Shown here piece by piece: positions 1-8,920 of a stretch of 64,000 nucleotides of DNA. The stretch's first letter is position 1; the number at the start of each line of letters is the position of its first letter. The position numbers and the translations under genes were made by a program. Source of the stretch: JAICKM01 sp038228295 (GTDB taxonomy: Bacteria > Chloroflexota > Chloroflexia > QHBQ01 > JAICKM01); the NCBI GenBank assembly GCA_038228295.1, contig JBBRPH010000012.1:37345-101344 (forward strand). Direction: 5' to 3'. Under the pieces are notes generated by a model. That model did no database searches. It saw only the letters and a list, made by a program, of their open reading frames with translations, and had not been told where the DNA came from.

Positions 1-20
1 ATATGCGCCAAATTTGCCAC
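1..20 (-). CDS. 5' end of an unidentified gene (partial)
   Basis: A GTG codon at 20 reads leftwards out of the window as Met-Ala-Asn-Leu-Ala-His. A strong AAAGGAG ribosome-binding site precedes it by about seven bases, and a TATAAT box on the same strand lies at 81-76. Only six codons are visible, so no function can be given. The call rests only on the start signals. Confidence 0.35.
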
Positions 21-75
21 AGTTATGCTCCTTTCGCGCTACCTCCTCCGTAGGTGGGGCAGCCTATACGCTCTT

Positions 76-109
76 ATTATACCGCTATTGCGGGTCACTC
101 ACTAGTGAG
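76..109 (-). promoter_or_regulatory. Promoter with overlapping palindromic operator candidate
   Basis: A perfect TATAAT lies on the minus strand at 81-76. Seventeen bases upstream, the -35 position (104-99) falls inside the perfect 12-base palindrome CTCACTAGTGAG (98-109). A palindrome covering the -35 box is the usual geometry of a repressor site. It would control the partial gene at the left edge. The -35 hexamer itself is poor, which would suit activation or tight repression. Regulation is inferred. Confidence 0.35.
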
Positions 110-168
110 CAGGGTTACAATCCGGTCAAGATAGAGTCTTTGCATAAGCCGTGCCGCGCCGGGTGCCG

Positions 169-618
169 CTAAGGCGTGATCATGGTCTCGATCGCGGCTT
201 TAGCTTTGCCCAGCATATCTTGCACATCCCGTTCGGTGCGTCGCTCCAAGATCAACCGGTCGGCCACCTGGCCGAACACGCCGCCCGGCAGTGTATATTC
301 CAGTTCCGTGGTCATCTCGGTGCCGCCCGGCATATCGGCCAGCGTATGGCTGCCCCGTGCCTTGCCGCCGCCCGGCGTGGCCCCCACGAAGGTCAATTTG
401 TGCGGCGTAGCGACTTCGTGGATGCGCCAGGTCACATCAAGGGAGCGCCCCGCAACGTGCAATTTCTCCGTCCACGCGGTGCCGACTTCCATCGCGTCGC
501 TGGTTGCCTCTGCGATGGCCTCGGCGGCCCAGCGGTCGAGGTTCGCCGTATGCGTGATAAAATCCCACACCTGCGCGACCGGAGCCGCGATGTTGATCGT
601 CTCGCGTATGTGCGCCAT
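169..618 (-). CDS. SRPBCC-family (polyketide cyclase/START-like) protein
   Basis: The 149-residue product has the size and pattern of a single SRPBCC domain: an N-terminal beta strand and first helix (IRETINIAAPVAQVWDFI), a beta-rich middle and a long C-terminal helix with LxxALxxxI-type spacing. The family binds hydrophobic ligands in a deep cavity; the ligand here cannot be told. The ATG at 618 follows AGGAGG by about six bases, so the start is secure. It is the gene after the M3 peptidase on the same strand, 61 bases away. No signal peptide is seen, so it is probably cytosolic. Confidence 0.75.
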   Translation of the reverse strand: MAHIRETINIAAPVAQVWDFITHTANLDRWAAEAIAEATSDAMEVGTAWTEKLHVAGRSLDVTWRIHEVATPHKLTFVGATPGGGKARGSHTLADMPGGTEMTTELEYTLPGGVFGQVADRLILERRTERDVQDMLGKAKAAIETMITP

Positions 619-679
619 ATACGCCTCCTATCTGTGGGTTGTGCGCCGTGGGGCGGGCGGTCAATCAGCGGCCTACGGC

Positions 680-2389
680 TCATGCCGCCGTAATCTGACC
701 CACCGCGCCCAGGACGATTTCGCCTACAATGCGATCGTGCAAGCCGAACTCAGCCCCGGCGGCCTGGAACAGATCCGGCAGCGGGCGGCTGCTGCCCAGC
801 GCTAACGCTTGCTTATACGCCTGCACCGCACCGCGCTCGTCGGTCAGCGAATTGAGCCAGACCCGCAAAGCGGCCAGCAAGGCGATGCCATACTCGACAT
901 AATAAAACGGAACGGTGAAAACGTGCGGATACTGCCAGCCGCTATCGCGCGTGCTTTCCAGACCGCTCCAATCCATGTCGGGTCGGAAACGCGCTTCTAG
1001 TTCGGCCCACTTGGCCCGCCGGGCGGCAGCATGGGGGTGATGCGTGGTATAGACCCAGTGTTGGAAGGCATCGATCATCGCCATGAACGGCAAGAAGCTA
1101 AGCGCAGCGCGGATCTGGTCGTCGCGCAACCGGCCCAGTTCCGCCGCTGTGTAGAACTCACCCAGATAGGGGCGGGCTAGGAACTCCATCGCCTGCGAGG
1201 CGACTTCCGAAAACTCGTGTCCGGTGTGATGGTAGGATTCCAACGGCTGGTCGCGAGCCAGGAAGTAATGAAAAGCGTGCCCGCCTTCGTGCAACAACGT
1301 GTCCACATCGCGCTTGAGGCCCACCGCGTTCATGAAGATGAACGGCACGCGCCGCTCGCGTAGCGAGGTCATGTAGCCGCCGGGTGCTTTGCCCGGCCGG
1401 CTTCCCAGGTCCAGCAGTCGCTCGTCTACCATCGCGTTGTAAAAGCCGCCCAACTGCGGATCGATCTGCTCGATAATGCGCCGGCAACCGGCGATTAGTT
1501 CGTCTACTTCAGTGAACGGGCGTAGCGGGGGTTGCCCTTCGGGGTCCACCTGCGTATCCCACGGGCGGAGGCTGTTATAGCCCAGCAGCCGGCGACGGCG
1601 TCCGTTGAACTCTGTGACCACCGGCACCACATGGCGCTCGATGGCGGCATGGAAGGCTAGGCAGTCGTCGGGCGTGTAGTCGAAGCGTAGCTTGTCGGCA
1701 AAGGAGTAGTCGCGGTAATCGGCATAGCCCGCATTGCGCGCGATTTGCTGCCGCACCGGTAGCATTCGGTCGTATAGATCATCCAGTTTGGCTTCGTCAA
1801 CGGCGCGTACTGCGTCGCGTGCGCGCCAGGCTTCTTCGCGTAAGGCGCGGTCGTTCTCTTCCAGAAACAGTCCCATCTGCTGCATCGTGCGCTGCTCACC
1901 GTGAAAGTCCACCATCTGGCTGCCGGTGATCTTATCGTACTCCTGCTCCATCCGTTGCACCTCGGTTTGGAGTGGCACGTTTGCGTCGCGGAATAATTCG
2001 ACGCGCGCCTGCACTTCGCGCAAGAAGGTACCATACTGTGCCGGGTCGAGCCGGTCCAGCGCAGGCGAATCCAGCAGTTTACGCTGCAACTGGAAGTTGT
2101 TGCGCTCCAAGACCGGTAGCAACTCTTCGATTACGCGCAGGTAATGGGCTTCGGCGGCCGGGTCGGTGGTATTACACGACATAGTGATATAGGCCATGTT
2201 GTACACTTCGTCGGCTAGCGCGCTCACTTCGTCCCAATCGTGAATCCAGCCCACCAGCGCGGCATGATCCGGCAATGGGCGGGCGACTAGTTGTGCATAC
2301 AGGGCGCTGATCGCGGCAGGATCGGCGGGATCGACATCCGCTCCCACAAAACGGCGCACCAGGGGTGCGGTACTTGGTTGCTCAGGCAC
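680..2389 (-). CDS. M3 family oligoendopeptidase (zinc metallopeptidase)
   Basis: The protein carries the zinc motif HEGGH at residues 367-371 (numbered from the chosen start) in the context LLHEGGHAFHYF, diagnostic of thimet/oligoendopeptidase F enzymes. These degrade short peptides in the cytosol. Length, 569 residues, fits the family. The open frame extends 21 codons further, but the GTG at 2389 is preferred: AAGGAGG lies seven bases before it, and the upstream codons look non-coding. No signal peptide. It is probably a peptide-recycling enzyme and shares a strand with the SRPBCC gene. Confidence 0.88.
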   Translation of the reverse strand: MPEQPSTAPLVRRFVGADVDPADPAAISALYAQLVARPLPDHAALVGWIHDWDEVSALADEVYNMAYITMSCNTTDPAAEAHYLRVIEELLPVLERNNFQLQRKLLDSPALDRLDPAQYGTFLREVQARVELFRDANVPLQTEVQRMEQEYDKITGSQMVDFHGEQRTMQQMGLFLEENDRALREEAWRARDAVRAVDEAKLDDLYDRMLPVRQQIARNAGYADYRDYSFADKLRFDYTPDDCLAFHAAIERHVVPVVTEFNGRRRRLLGYNSLRPWDTQVDPEGQPPLRPFTEVDELIAGCRRIIEQIDPQLGGFYNAMVDERLLDLGSRPGKAPGGYMTSLRERRVPFIFMNAVGLKRDVDTLLHEGGHAFHYFLARDQPLESYHHTGHEFSEVASQAMEFLARPYLGEFYTAAELGRLRDDQIRAALSFLPFMAMIDAFQHWVYTTHHPHAAARRAKWAELEARFRPDMDWSGLESTRDSGWQYPHVFTVPFYYVEYGIALLAALRVWLNSLTDERGAVQAYKQALALGSSRPLPDLFQAAGAEFGLHDRIVGEIVLGAVGQITAA

Positions 2390-2552
2390 AGACAATCCTC
2401 CTTCGACTATGTGTAGTGGTCTTATTCTACCAGATGCCGGGGGGCGTTGCAACAGCCCGGCCGTCCTAACCTACACGCCGCGCCCCGCGGGGGCAAGTTG
2501 TGTTCTGCTGGTGCCTCTGCTAGAATAACGGCGACAAGGGAGGGACGGAACG

Positions 2553-3680
2553 ATGGCGCATCTACCGCCGGACAGGCCGGCTGTGTTGATCTATGCCGGC
2601 GGCAGCGTGTTCGGGCGGCTACTGGCCGCCGATTTGCTGGCCCACACCACGGCGCGGCTGCTGTTAGTAGGCCCCCAGCCGGATGCTGAGCGGGTGGCGG
2701 CGCGCGATCTCGATCCCAGCGGGGCGCGGGTGCGCGCCACCCACGCCGATCTGGCTGATGCCGCTGGGCTACAGCGCTTGTTAGTGGGTGTGGATGCCGC
2801 AGTTTGCTGCCTCCGTGGGTTTCAAGGGGTGCCGATTACGCTGGTGGAAGCGTGCATGGCCGCCGGGGTGGCCTACTTCGACATTGCCGACAATCGCCAT
2901 TTTGTGGCCCGCGTGCTGGACCAGCGGGCCGCGATTATGACGGCGGGCATTGTGGCGGGTACGGGACTGGGTGCGTTGCCGGGGCTGTCGGTACTGATGA
3001 GCGAGTACGCTCGCACCGAATTAGAACTGTATGAAGTGGCGCGGATCGATATTGCCTTCTATATCGGCAGCCATCGGGCGCGCGGCGTGGGGGCGCTGGC
3101 GGCCGCAGTGCGTAGCACCGGGCGCCCACTGGCCCGCCACGTCTATGGCTGGAGCGGGCGCCAGCGAGCCGATTTCCCGGCACCGATTGGCCGGCGCAAG
3201 GTCTACAACTTTGACGCGCCGGACTACGATCTGTTCCCTGACCTGTTCGATATGCGACCCGACCGCATCCGTGTGCGCATGGGCTTCGACCGCGACCTCG
3301 TGAATCGGGGGCTGGCCGGGTTGGGTTTGCTGCGGCGCATGGGTTGGCGTTGGCGCTATAAAGGGCCATTCCTTACGGTGCTGCTGGGGCTATCGGCTCC
3401 CTTACGCGCTGTGAGTGAAGACGACGGCGCGATCCAGGCTTCCGTGCGTGGTATCGCCAGTCGTCCCGCTCGTCATGCGGTGATCCGGGTCGGCGTGCTG
3501 AATATCATCGCGCCCGATGCACGCTTGCTGTTCGTGCTGCCGTGCGCCCTGGCGGTGGCGCGTCACCTGGCCGATCCGCTGCCGCCGGGCCTGCTTGATT
3601 GGCGCACCTGGATCGCACCGTCCGCCATGTGGGATGCTTTGCGCGCCCGTGGCCTCACCGTCACCTGGCAACGCGAGTAA
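2553..3680 (+). CDS. Saccharopine dehydrogenase-like NAD(P)-binding protein
   Basis: A 375-residue protein that opens with a Rossmann nucleotide-binding fold: VLIYAGGSVFGRLLAADL at about residues 11-28 is a variant of GxGxxG. It continues with the pattern of saccharopine dehydrogenase-like proteins (DAAVCCL, ACMAAGVAYFDIAD). The C-terminal half lacks a pattern I can assign to a substrate. True saccharopine dehydrogenases are somewhat longer, so an undefined oxidoreductase role is safer. The ATG follows GGGAGGG. It is divergent from the M3 peptidase and convergent with greA. Confidence 0.7.
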   Translation: MAHLPPDRPAVLIYAGGSVFGRLLAADLLAHTTARLLLVGPQPDAERVAARDLDPSGARVRATHADLADAAGLQRLLVGVDAAVCCLRGFQGVPITLVEACMAAGVAYFDIADNRHFVARVLDQRAAIMTAGIVAGTGLGALPGLSVLMSEYARTELELYEVARIDIAFYIGSHRARGVGALAAAVRSTGRPLARHVYGWSGRQRADFPAPIGRRKVYNFDAPDYDLFPDLFDMRPDRIRVRMGFDRDLVNRGLAGLGLLRRMGWRWRYKGPFLTVLLGLSAPLRAVSEDDGAIQASVRGIASRPARHAVIRVGVLNIIAPDARLLFVLPCALAVARHLADPLPPGLLDWRTWIAPSAMWDALRARGLTVTWQRE

Positions 3681-3929
3681 CGGTTCGGCGCCGGATCTTG
3701 ATCCACGCAAGAACGCGAAGAGGCACAAAGGGTCACAAAAGGTTCGTGGAGGTTGTGATTTACTGCTTGGCAGGAATGTACGGCATTTGTTTGGATCGCG
3801 ATCCTTACGCTGTGTTGCGGACCGAAAATCTCAAATCCTTAAACCCCTACCCATCTTCACGGTTTTCCGCAGATAAATCCGTCTTGGTGATCCTTCGTGT
3901 CTCTTCGTGATCCAAAGGTGCATACGGGA

Positions 3930-4400
3930 TCATTCCACTTTGAGGATTTGCATCTCCATATGGCCGGCCAGCGTCTCGATCTGGACGGTTTCGCCGACTT
4001 TGCGCCCAACGAGTGCTGCGCCGATAGGTGAGGCAGTGGAGATTTTATGCTGGCGAGGGTTGGACTCGGCGGGACTGACGATGCGCCAGCTTTCTTCTTC
4101 AGTGCCGTCGGAGGGGCGTACAGTGACGGTGCGGCCCACAGCCACCGTTTCGGTGGTGCCGGTGTTATCGATCACGCGCCCGTGGCGCAGGGTCTGTTCC
4201 AGGCTGCGGATCTCGCCTTCGAGGAACGCCTGCTCGCGCTTGGCATCTTCGTATTCGCCGCTTTCGCTGATGTCGCCGTCGTCTTTCGCGCCGCGAATGC
4301 GCTCGGCCACTTCCCGCCGGCGGCTGGTGCGCAGAAACTCGAGTTTGGCTTCGAGTTCGACTTTGCCTTCCGCCGTCAGATAGACAATTTGCTCGGTCAT
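3930..4400 (-). CDS. greA: Transcription elongation factor GreA
   Basis: At 156 residues this is the standard GreA length. The N-terminal coiled coil is recognisable (YLTAEGKVELEAKLEFL, then RRREVAERIRGAKDDGDISE), with acidic D/E residues at the coil tip that stimulate RNA polymerase transcript cleavage. It is followed by the FKBP-like C-terminal domain (SPIGAALVGRKVGETVQI). GreA rescues backtracked polymerase. The start ATG at 4400 has a weak AGGAAA site. A promoter lies about 165 bases upstream, and the leader between them carries an attenuator-like pair of hairpins. Confidence 0.95.
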   Translation of the reverse strand: MTEQIVYLTAEGKVELEAKLEFLRTSRRREVAERIRGAKDDGDISESGEYEDAKREQAFLEGEIRSLEQTLRHGRVIDNTGTTETVAVGRTVTVRPSDGTEEESWRIVSPAESNPRQHKISTASPIGAALVGRKVGETVQIETLAGHMEMQILKVE

Positions 4401-4463
4401 CGCTTTTCCTACTCTCTACCGCCTCCGCGTAGAAGGCATCCATATACCAGCACGCCACGAGTA

Positions 4464-4501
4464 CGGGGGTCTAAACAAATGCCCCCGCGCTCCGGCGGGG
4501 G
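4464..4501 (-). promoter_or_regulatory. Terminator/antiterminator pair in the greA leader
   Basis: Read on the minus strand, CCCCCGC (4501-4495) pairs with GCGGGGG (4488-4482) around a six-base loop and is followed by CATTTGTTTAG, an imperfect U tract, as in an intrinsic terminator. The same CGGGGG (4487-4482) can instead pair with CCCCCG (4469-4464), which would disrupt the terminator. It sits between a promoter at 4563-4591 and the greA start at 4400. It could also act as the terminator of the upstream helicase gene. Confidence 0.55.
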
Positions 4502-4562
4502 TCCATACGTTGCACGGCGGGCGATTGTCCCATCTCGCCCGCTGCCTGATCAACGTATAGAT

Positions 4563-4591
4563 GTTATAGCAGAAAAAGCGGCAAGATGCAA
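4563..4591 (-). promoter_or_regulatory. Sigma-70-type promoter for greA
   Basis: TTGCAT at 4591-4586 and TATAAC at 4568-4563 on the minus strand are separated by exactly 17 bases. Expected transcription start is near 4556, giving a leader of about 155 bases before greA. Confidence 0.6.
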
Positions 4592-4637
4592 GGGGTTACG
4601 GGTACAATAGGCCGAAAGTACTAGTTGCTGCGTCCCA

Positions 4638-7600
4638 TCAGGTCGGGCAAATGATCCAGAAGGGGCAGCGCAGGCAGGCATCGGCCTCGGCGGGGGCGGG
4701 CGGAAAGTGCCCGGCGCGGATGCCGGCGACTGCGCGCTCGAACTTTTCGATGCGCGCCGCTTCGTAGCGTGTGTCGGGCACTTCGACCGTCTCGCCGGTT
4801 TGCAGATATTCGAGTTCAACCGTCACCGGTACGCCGGCGCCGGCCGCTTGTTGGGCGGCACGGCGTAAGAGGGCCAGGCGCGGCGACTTGCGATCCTCGT
4901 CATTCGGCTTGCCGGTGCGGACGCGCACCACGCGCACGCCGCGTTGCGGGTGGTGCGCGGCTAGATCGAGCCGGGTACGCACCGTAGCGCCGGCCAGCGG
5001 CACTGCTACTTCGTCGTGCCAGGGGGTGTCGGGCGCAGTGGCCGCTAGGCGCTGCCAGGTGCCCAGCACTAAGCTGCGCGCGGCATCGGCATAGATCGCC
5101 TCGTGCGGATGGCCCTGCGGCCCGCCGGTGGTCCACTCAGCCGTCAGGGCCGTCAACACGGCGGCTTCATCGCTGGGCAGGGTACCGGTGCGGTGGGCAT
5201 TGCGTAACTGTTTGATCTGGCTGTGGACTACGCTGTGGAAGCGTTGGTAGCCGCCCTTTTCGTCGTCTCTATCGAACCGCCGGCGGCGGCTGTATTCGTA
5301 CTGCCGTGGACAGCGCAAGTAGAGTTCGAGATCTTCCACCGTCAGGTCTAGCCGGCTATCGGCGGCTAGACCTGACGGTGGGTCGTCTGCGCTGGGGGCA
5401 TCCGCCGCCGCCCAATGCAGCTGCTGGGGCGGGTGGGCGGCGAAATAAGGGTCGAGTGGATCGAGCAGCGGCGAACGTTTGGCGTTCTGCTTGCCGTAGC
5501 GGGCGGCGCGGCTGATCACCAATTCGTCACGGGCGCGACTGAGCGCGACAAAAAACAGGCAGGTCTCTTCCAGGGCATGGTCGCCCGGATCGCCGTCGCG
5601 GATTAAGCCGGGCGGGATGGGGCACGGCTCCCACATTGCGCGGAAAGGGAAGCGCCCCGCCGCTAGTCCCGGCAAATAGACCACTGGGAACTCCAACCCC
5701 TTACTGGCATGGACCGTCAGCACGCGCACCGCATCGAGATCCGGTAACGGGTCGGTGGCGCGACCCACGCCCTCTTTGGCGGCATAGAGGCGGCGCACCT
5801 GGGCCAGGAACGCGGTCAAGGGCGAGTTCGGCGTTCGGCGTTCGACGTTCGGTGTTGTTGGTTCCGCTATAGCGCCGATTGGGGTGTTAGGGGCGTTGCT
5901 TACCAAGCTTGGGGCAGCGGACTGATCGAGCGCATCGAAGCTGCGGGCCAGATCAAGCAGGTTGCGGCAGGCTAGTAAGCGGGCGGCGGCCCCTGCGCCT
6001 GCGGCCAGTGCGGCGCGCACAGGCGATAGCGGACCGAACAGAATGCGGACCAGAAACGGTGCAGCGGCGCGGAATGCCCCAGCCTCGGCAATCGCTGCGG
6101 ACAGCGCCGTGCAGGCCGCCACTGCCGGCGCATCTAGCCCGGCGGCAGCGGCGCCTTCCAGCGCGTGGGGGAAAGCACGATCGGCACTGCGGGCATAGGT
6201 GAGCAGATCGGCGCACGCGGCGCGATCTAGTGCGTGGTCGGTGAGCCGGGCGGCGCGCAACAGGGCATTGCCTTCGCCTGCCGCCAGCGCGAGCACCGCC
6301 AACAGATCGCGCACTTCGGGTCGCTCGAACAGATTGCCCAAATAGAGCGTCGGCACGGCGGCGGCTTCCAACGCGCGGGCAATACCCGCTGCCTGGCCGT
6401 GCGTGCGGCACAACACCACCTGATCGCGCAACGGTCGCCCGGCAGCGTGACGGCGACCGATCTCGGCCAGGATGCCCTGCGCCTCGGCCTCGTTATCGTC
6501 GGCCTCGGCCAGCCAGAGTTGCGGCCCCGTGCCGGCGGGGCGGTAGGCCGTCCAGGTGGGTGGCGCGCCGGGCAGCGGCATAGCCGCGCCTAGCGTGGCG
6601 AATAGGCCGACGATGGCCGGGTCGGAGCGGTAGTTGACCGTCAGACGCAGCCGCTGCCCACCGGGAAAGTCGCGCTCCCATTCGGTCAGGTTGGCTGGGG
6701 ATGCGCCTCGGAAGCGGTAGATAGCCTGGCGTAGGTCGCCGACCACCCATAGGCCGCGCCCATCCCCGGCCAGCAGGCCCAGCAGCACGCCACTGGCGCG
6801 GTTCATGTCCTGATACTCATCCACCAGGATCTCAGCGTAGCGGCGTTGTAGATCGGCTAACAACACAGGTCGGTTTTGCAGTAAGTGTACTGTGTGCAGC
6901 AGCAGGCCGCCGAAATCCAACGCGCCGCGTTCGGCCAATATCTCCTCATAGCGTGCATAGACCCGCGCTACCTCAGCCCAGCCTAGTGCTTGCGCCTGGG
7001 CTGGTAGGTCATCGGCGGGCGCGGCCTCACGGGCCGCGACGGCGATCTCGGCGTAGCGCGCCGCATCGGCTAGTTCGTCGCGCGCCCGGCTGATCGCGCC
7101 CAGGATGTCAGGCAGCCGATAGGCCGGGTCGTGCAGGCTGCCGTAATGGTCCAGTCGTAGGTCGGCTAAGTGTGGTTCGAGCCAAGCTACTGCCTGCACA
7201 TCGTCTATCAGGCGCAAGTCGGGTGGCAGGCCGGCTTCGGCGGCATGGTCTAAAAGGAATTGCAGGCAAAAGGCGTGGAACGTGCCGACGGTGAGGCGGT
7301 CGGCGACCGCCGGGGCGGTGCTGCGCAGCCGCTCGCGCATTTCGGCGGCGGCCTTATTGGAAAAGGTGAGCGCCAGGATTGCTTCCGGTTGCACGCCGCG
7401 CCGGAGTAGGTGGGCCACCCGTTCGATCAGCGTGCGCGTTTTGCCCGTGCCCGGCCCCGCATCTACTAGTACCGGCCCCGCCGCCACGGTTGCCGCCGCC
7501 GCTTGCGACTCGTCGAGTGTTAAGGTCTGCGGTCTGCGGTCTGAAGTTTTGGTTGACGGCGCGCTTTGCGCATCTCCTGATCCCTGCCCTCCCGATCCTG

Positions 7601-8264
7601 CGGCGCCGTCAACTGCCGGCTGCCGACTGCCGACCACGCCGTCCTCTGACCCCTGACCCCTGACCCCTGGCCCCGTGTCACCGCCGATTGCCGACTGATC
7701 GCCGACCGGCACCAGCAACGTCACCGCTAGTGTGTTCAGCACCGCCGTCTCGGACACGCCGTAGCGAGCGGCGAGCGTGGTATAGGATAGGCCCGCGACA
7801 AACCCGGCGCGTAGTTCGGTGGACGGCATGAGGAAAGCGGCAGCGAAAGCGTTGGCTTCGCGCTCGCGCTCTTGCCGTGGGCTGTAAACCTCTACTCCGC
7901 CCAGTGCGACGGGCGCGCCGGCCCACGCCTCATCAATATCTTCCACCGCGCAACCACCTACTCCGCCGTGCAGTAGGGTATGGCCGAGTTCGTGCGCCAA
8001 GCTGAAGGCGACGGCTGGCGCGGGCAGACTCTCGTCGTAGGCTACAAAGGTGCGGTCGAACACTGCCCGTGCCCCGCCTAGCATCGGATCGCCCGCCGGT
8101 AGCGCAAACACCTCGAGTCCCTGCGCCACCAACCGCCCCTCGACTGCATACGGTGTAGCGGGCGCGTTGGGTGCCTGCCACAGCGGCGCGCGCAGCGCAG
8201 GTTCAGCGGCGCGCTCCACCTGGGCCACACGGGTAATTTCGGCTAGACGATCCGGTGAGGGCAT
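4638..8264 (-). CDS. ImmA/IrrE-type peptidase - UvrD helicase - PD-(D/E)XK-like fusion
   Basis: This 1208-residue protein has three parts. Residues 1-200 form an ImmA/IrrE (M78) metallopeptidase domain with HELGH at 91-95 and the third zinc ligand candidate E136 in EREANAF. After a repeat-rich linker comes a superfamily 1A UvrD/Rep helicase: Walker A GPGTGKT (Lys275), GTFHAFC, DEYQD (from Asp482), VNYRSD, HASKGLEFP and ALSRARDEL. The last 250 residues resemble the AddB/Cas4 nuclease: C985 plus C1197, C1200 and C1206 are placed to bind a 4Fe-4S cluster. The nuclease motif keeps D1100, but the expected D/E-x-K reads R1114-V-R1116, so cutting activity is doubtful. ImmA peptidases cleave HTH repressors; the gene upstream encodes an HTH protein. 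The combination suggests damage-coupled regulation or defence (inference). Confidence 0.85.
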   Translation of the reverse strand: MPSPDRLAEITRVAQVERAAEPALRAPLWQAPNAPATPYAVEGRLVAQGLEVFALPAGDPMLGGARAVFDRTFVAYDESLPAPAVAFSLAHELGHTLLHGGVGGCAVEDIDEAWAGAPVALGGVEVYSPRQEREREANAFAAAFLMPSTELRAGFVAGLSYTTLAARYGVSETAVLNTLAVTLLVPVGDQSAIGGDTGPGVRGQGSEDGVVGSRQPAVDGAAGSGGQGSGDAQSAPSTKTSDRRPQTLTLDESQAAAATVAAGPVLVDAGPGTGKTRTLIERVAHLLRRGVQPEAILALTFSNKAAAEMRERLRSTAPAVADRLTVGTFHAFCLQFLLDHAAEAGLPPDLRLIDDVQAVAWLEPHLADLRLDHYGSLHDPAYRLPDILGAISRARDELADAARYAEIAVAAREAAPADDLPAQAQALGWAEVARVYARYEEILAERGALDFGGLLLHTVHLLQNRPVLLADLQRRYAEILVDEYQDMNRASGVLLGLLAGDGRGLWVVGDLRQAIYRFRGASPANLTEWERDFPGGQRLRLTVNYRSDPAIVGLFATLGAAMPLPGAPPTWTAYRPAGTGPQLWLAEADDNEAEAQGILAEIGRRHAAGRPLRDQVVLCRTHGQAAGIARALEAAAVPTLYLGNLFERPEVRDLLAVLALAAGEGNALLRAARLTDHALDRAACADLLTYARSADRAFPHALEGAAAAGLDAPAVAACTALSAAIAEAGAFRAAAPFLVRILFGPLSPVRAALAAGAGAAARLLACRNLLDLARSFDALDQSAAPSLVSNAPNTPIGAIAEPTTPNVERRTPNSPLTAFLAQVRRLYAAKEGVGRATDPLPDLDAVRVLTVHASKGLEFPVVYLPGLAAGRFPFRAMWEPCPIPPGLIRDGDPGDHALEETCLFFVALSRARDELVISRAARYGKQNAKRSPLLDPLDPYFAAHPPQQLHWAAADAPSADDPPSGLAADSRLDLTVEDLELYLRCPRQYEYSRRRRFDRDDEKGGYQRFHSVVHSQIKQLRNAHRTGTLPSDEAAVLTALTAEWTTGGPQGHPHEAIYADAARSLVLGTWQRLAATAPDTPWHDEVAVPLAGATVRTRLDLAAHHPQRGVRVVRVRTGKPNDEDRKSPRLALLRRAAQQAAGAGVPVTVELEYLQTGETVEVPDTRYEAARIEKFERAVAGIRAGHFPPAPAEADACLRCPFWIICPT
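5826..5853. repeat. Heptamer tandem repeat, GTTCGGC type (x4)
   Basis: Four adjacent seven-base units (GTTCGGC, GTTCGGC, GTTCGAC, GTTCGGT) lie inside the helicase-fusion gene and are translated as a short linker rich in Thr, Pro, Asn and Arg. Confidence 0.85.
7524..7673. repeat. Three heptamer arrays in the peptidase-helicase linker
   Basis: GGTCTGC/GGTCTGA (three units, 7524-7544), CTGCCGG/CTGCCGA (three units, 7613-7633) and CTGACCC/CTGGCCC (four units, 7646-7673) lie within 150 bases. They are translated in frame as the Gly/Ser/Gln-rich linker that joins the ImmA domain to the helicase. No frame disruption results. Confidence 0.85.
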
Positions 8265-8323
8265 CTAATTCCCTAACGCTGCTCCGGCGCAGTCGGCAGC
8301 GCGACTACGTTCCGCCTATCGCA

Positions 8324-8920
8324 TTATTCAGCGGTCAGCCACTGCTTGCGGTCGTCGGCGCTGATCATGCGGCTGGTACGGACTGCTTCGGCGAAGGTTT
8401 GCTGGCCGACTTGCGGCGCTTGCGCGGCGTGATACATTGCGCCGACGGTGCGTGGCGCCGTGCCCGCTAGGCTCACCCGCAGCGTCTCGGCGGTACAGCC
8501 CAACAGCCCGGCAAGCTGCTCAACCAAACGTACCGGCACGGTGTCGGGACGCACGATGCAACGGTCAACTTTGTGCAGGATGTCGCTGCTCAGGTGGACG
8601 CGGGCCGCCAGGTCACGCAGCGTCAGGCCGGCGCGTGTGGCACGGGCGGCGAGTCCCAGCGTGGCGGGCGCGCCGGCCTGGGCCAGCGTGCGGCGGCCAA
8701 TCGCGGTTACGGTCATGATGTCGGCGGCGCGCGGCGCAGGTGCGGCGGCTTCCACGCCATACGCCTGGGCCAGATCGATCAGGGCCGGCGCGTGCTGCGG
8801 ATAGCGGCGCAACCAAGCTTCGGGCCGCTCGCCTGCTTCCAGCGCGGCGAGGAAGGCGATGCGGATCGCGTGGTTGTCGTCGGCTCCAACAGGGCCGGGA
8901 TTCGTGGGTTGAATGTTCAT
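8324..8920 (-). CDS. XRE-type helix-turn-helix protein
   Basis: The 198-residue protein has an XRE-like helix-turn-helix at about residues 100-150 (AGLTLRDLAARVHLSSDILH, then a Leu-rich recognition-helix region). Its N-terminal part contains LRRYPQHAPALIDL, a pattern resembling short motifs in sigma-factor-linked proteins. The start ATG at 8920 overlaps the TGA of the sigma-factor gene (ATGA), so the two are translationally coupled; the longer open frame is rejected. The ImmA-helicase fusion follows 59 bases later. Known ImmA proteins cut XRE repressors, so this protein is the obvious candidate substrate (inference). Confidence 0.65.
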   Translation of the reverse strand: MNIQPTNPGPVGADDNHAIRIAFLAALEAGERPEAWLRRYPQHAPALIDLAQAYGVEAAAPAPRAADIMTVTAIGRRTLAQAGAPATLGLAARATRAGLTLRDLAARVHLSSDILHKVDRCIVRPDTVPVRLVEQLAGLLGCTAETLRVSLAGTAPRTVGAMYHAAQAPQVGQQTFAEAVRTSRMISADDRKQWLTAE

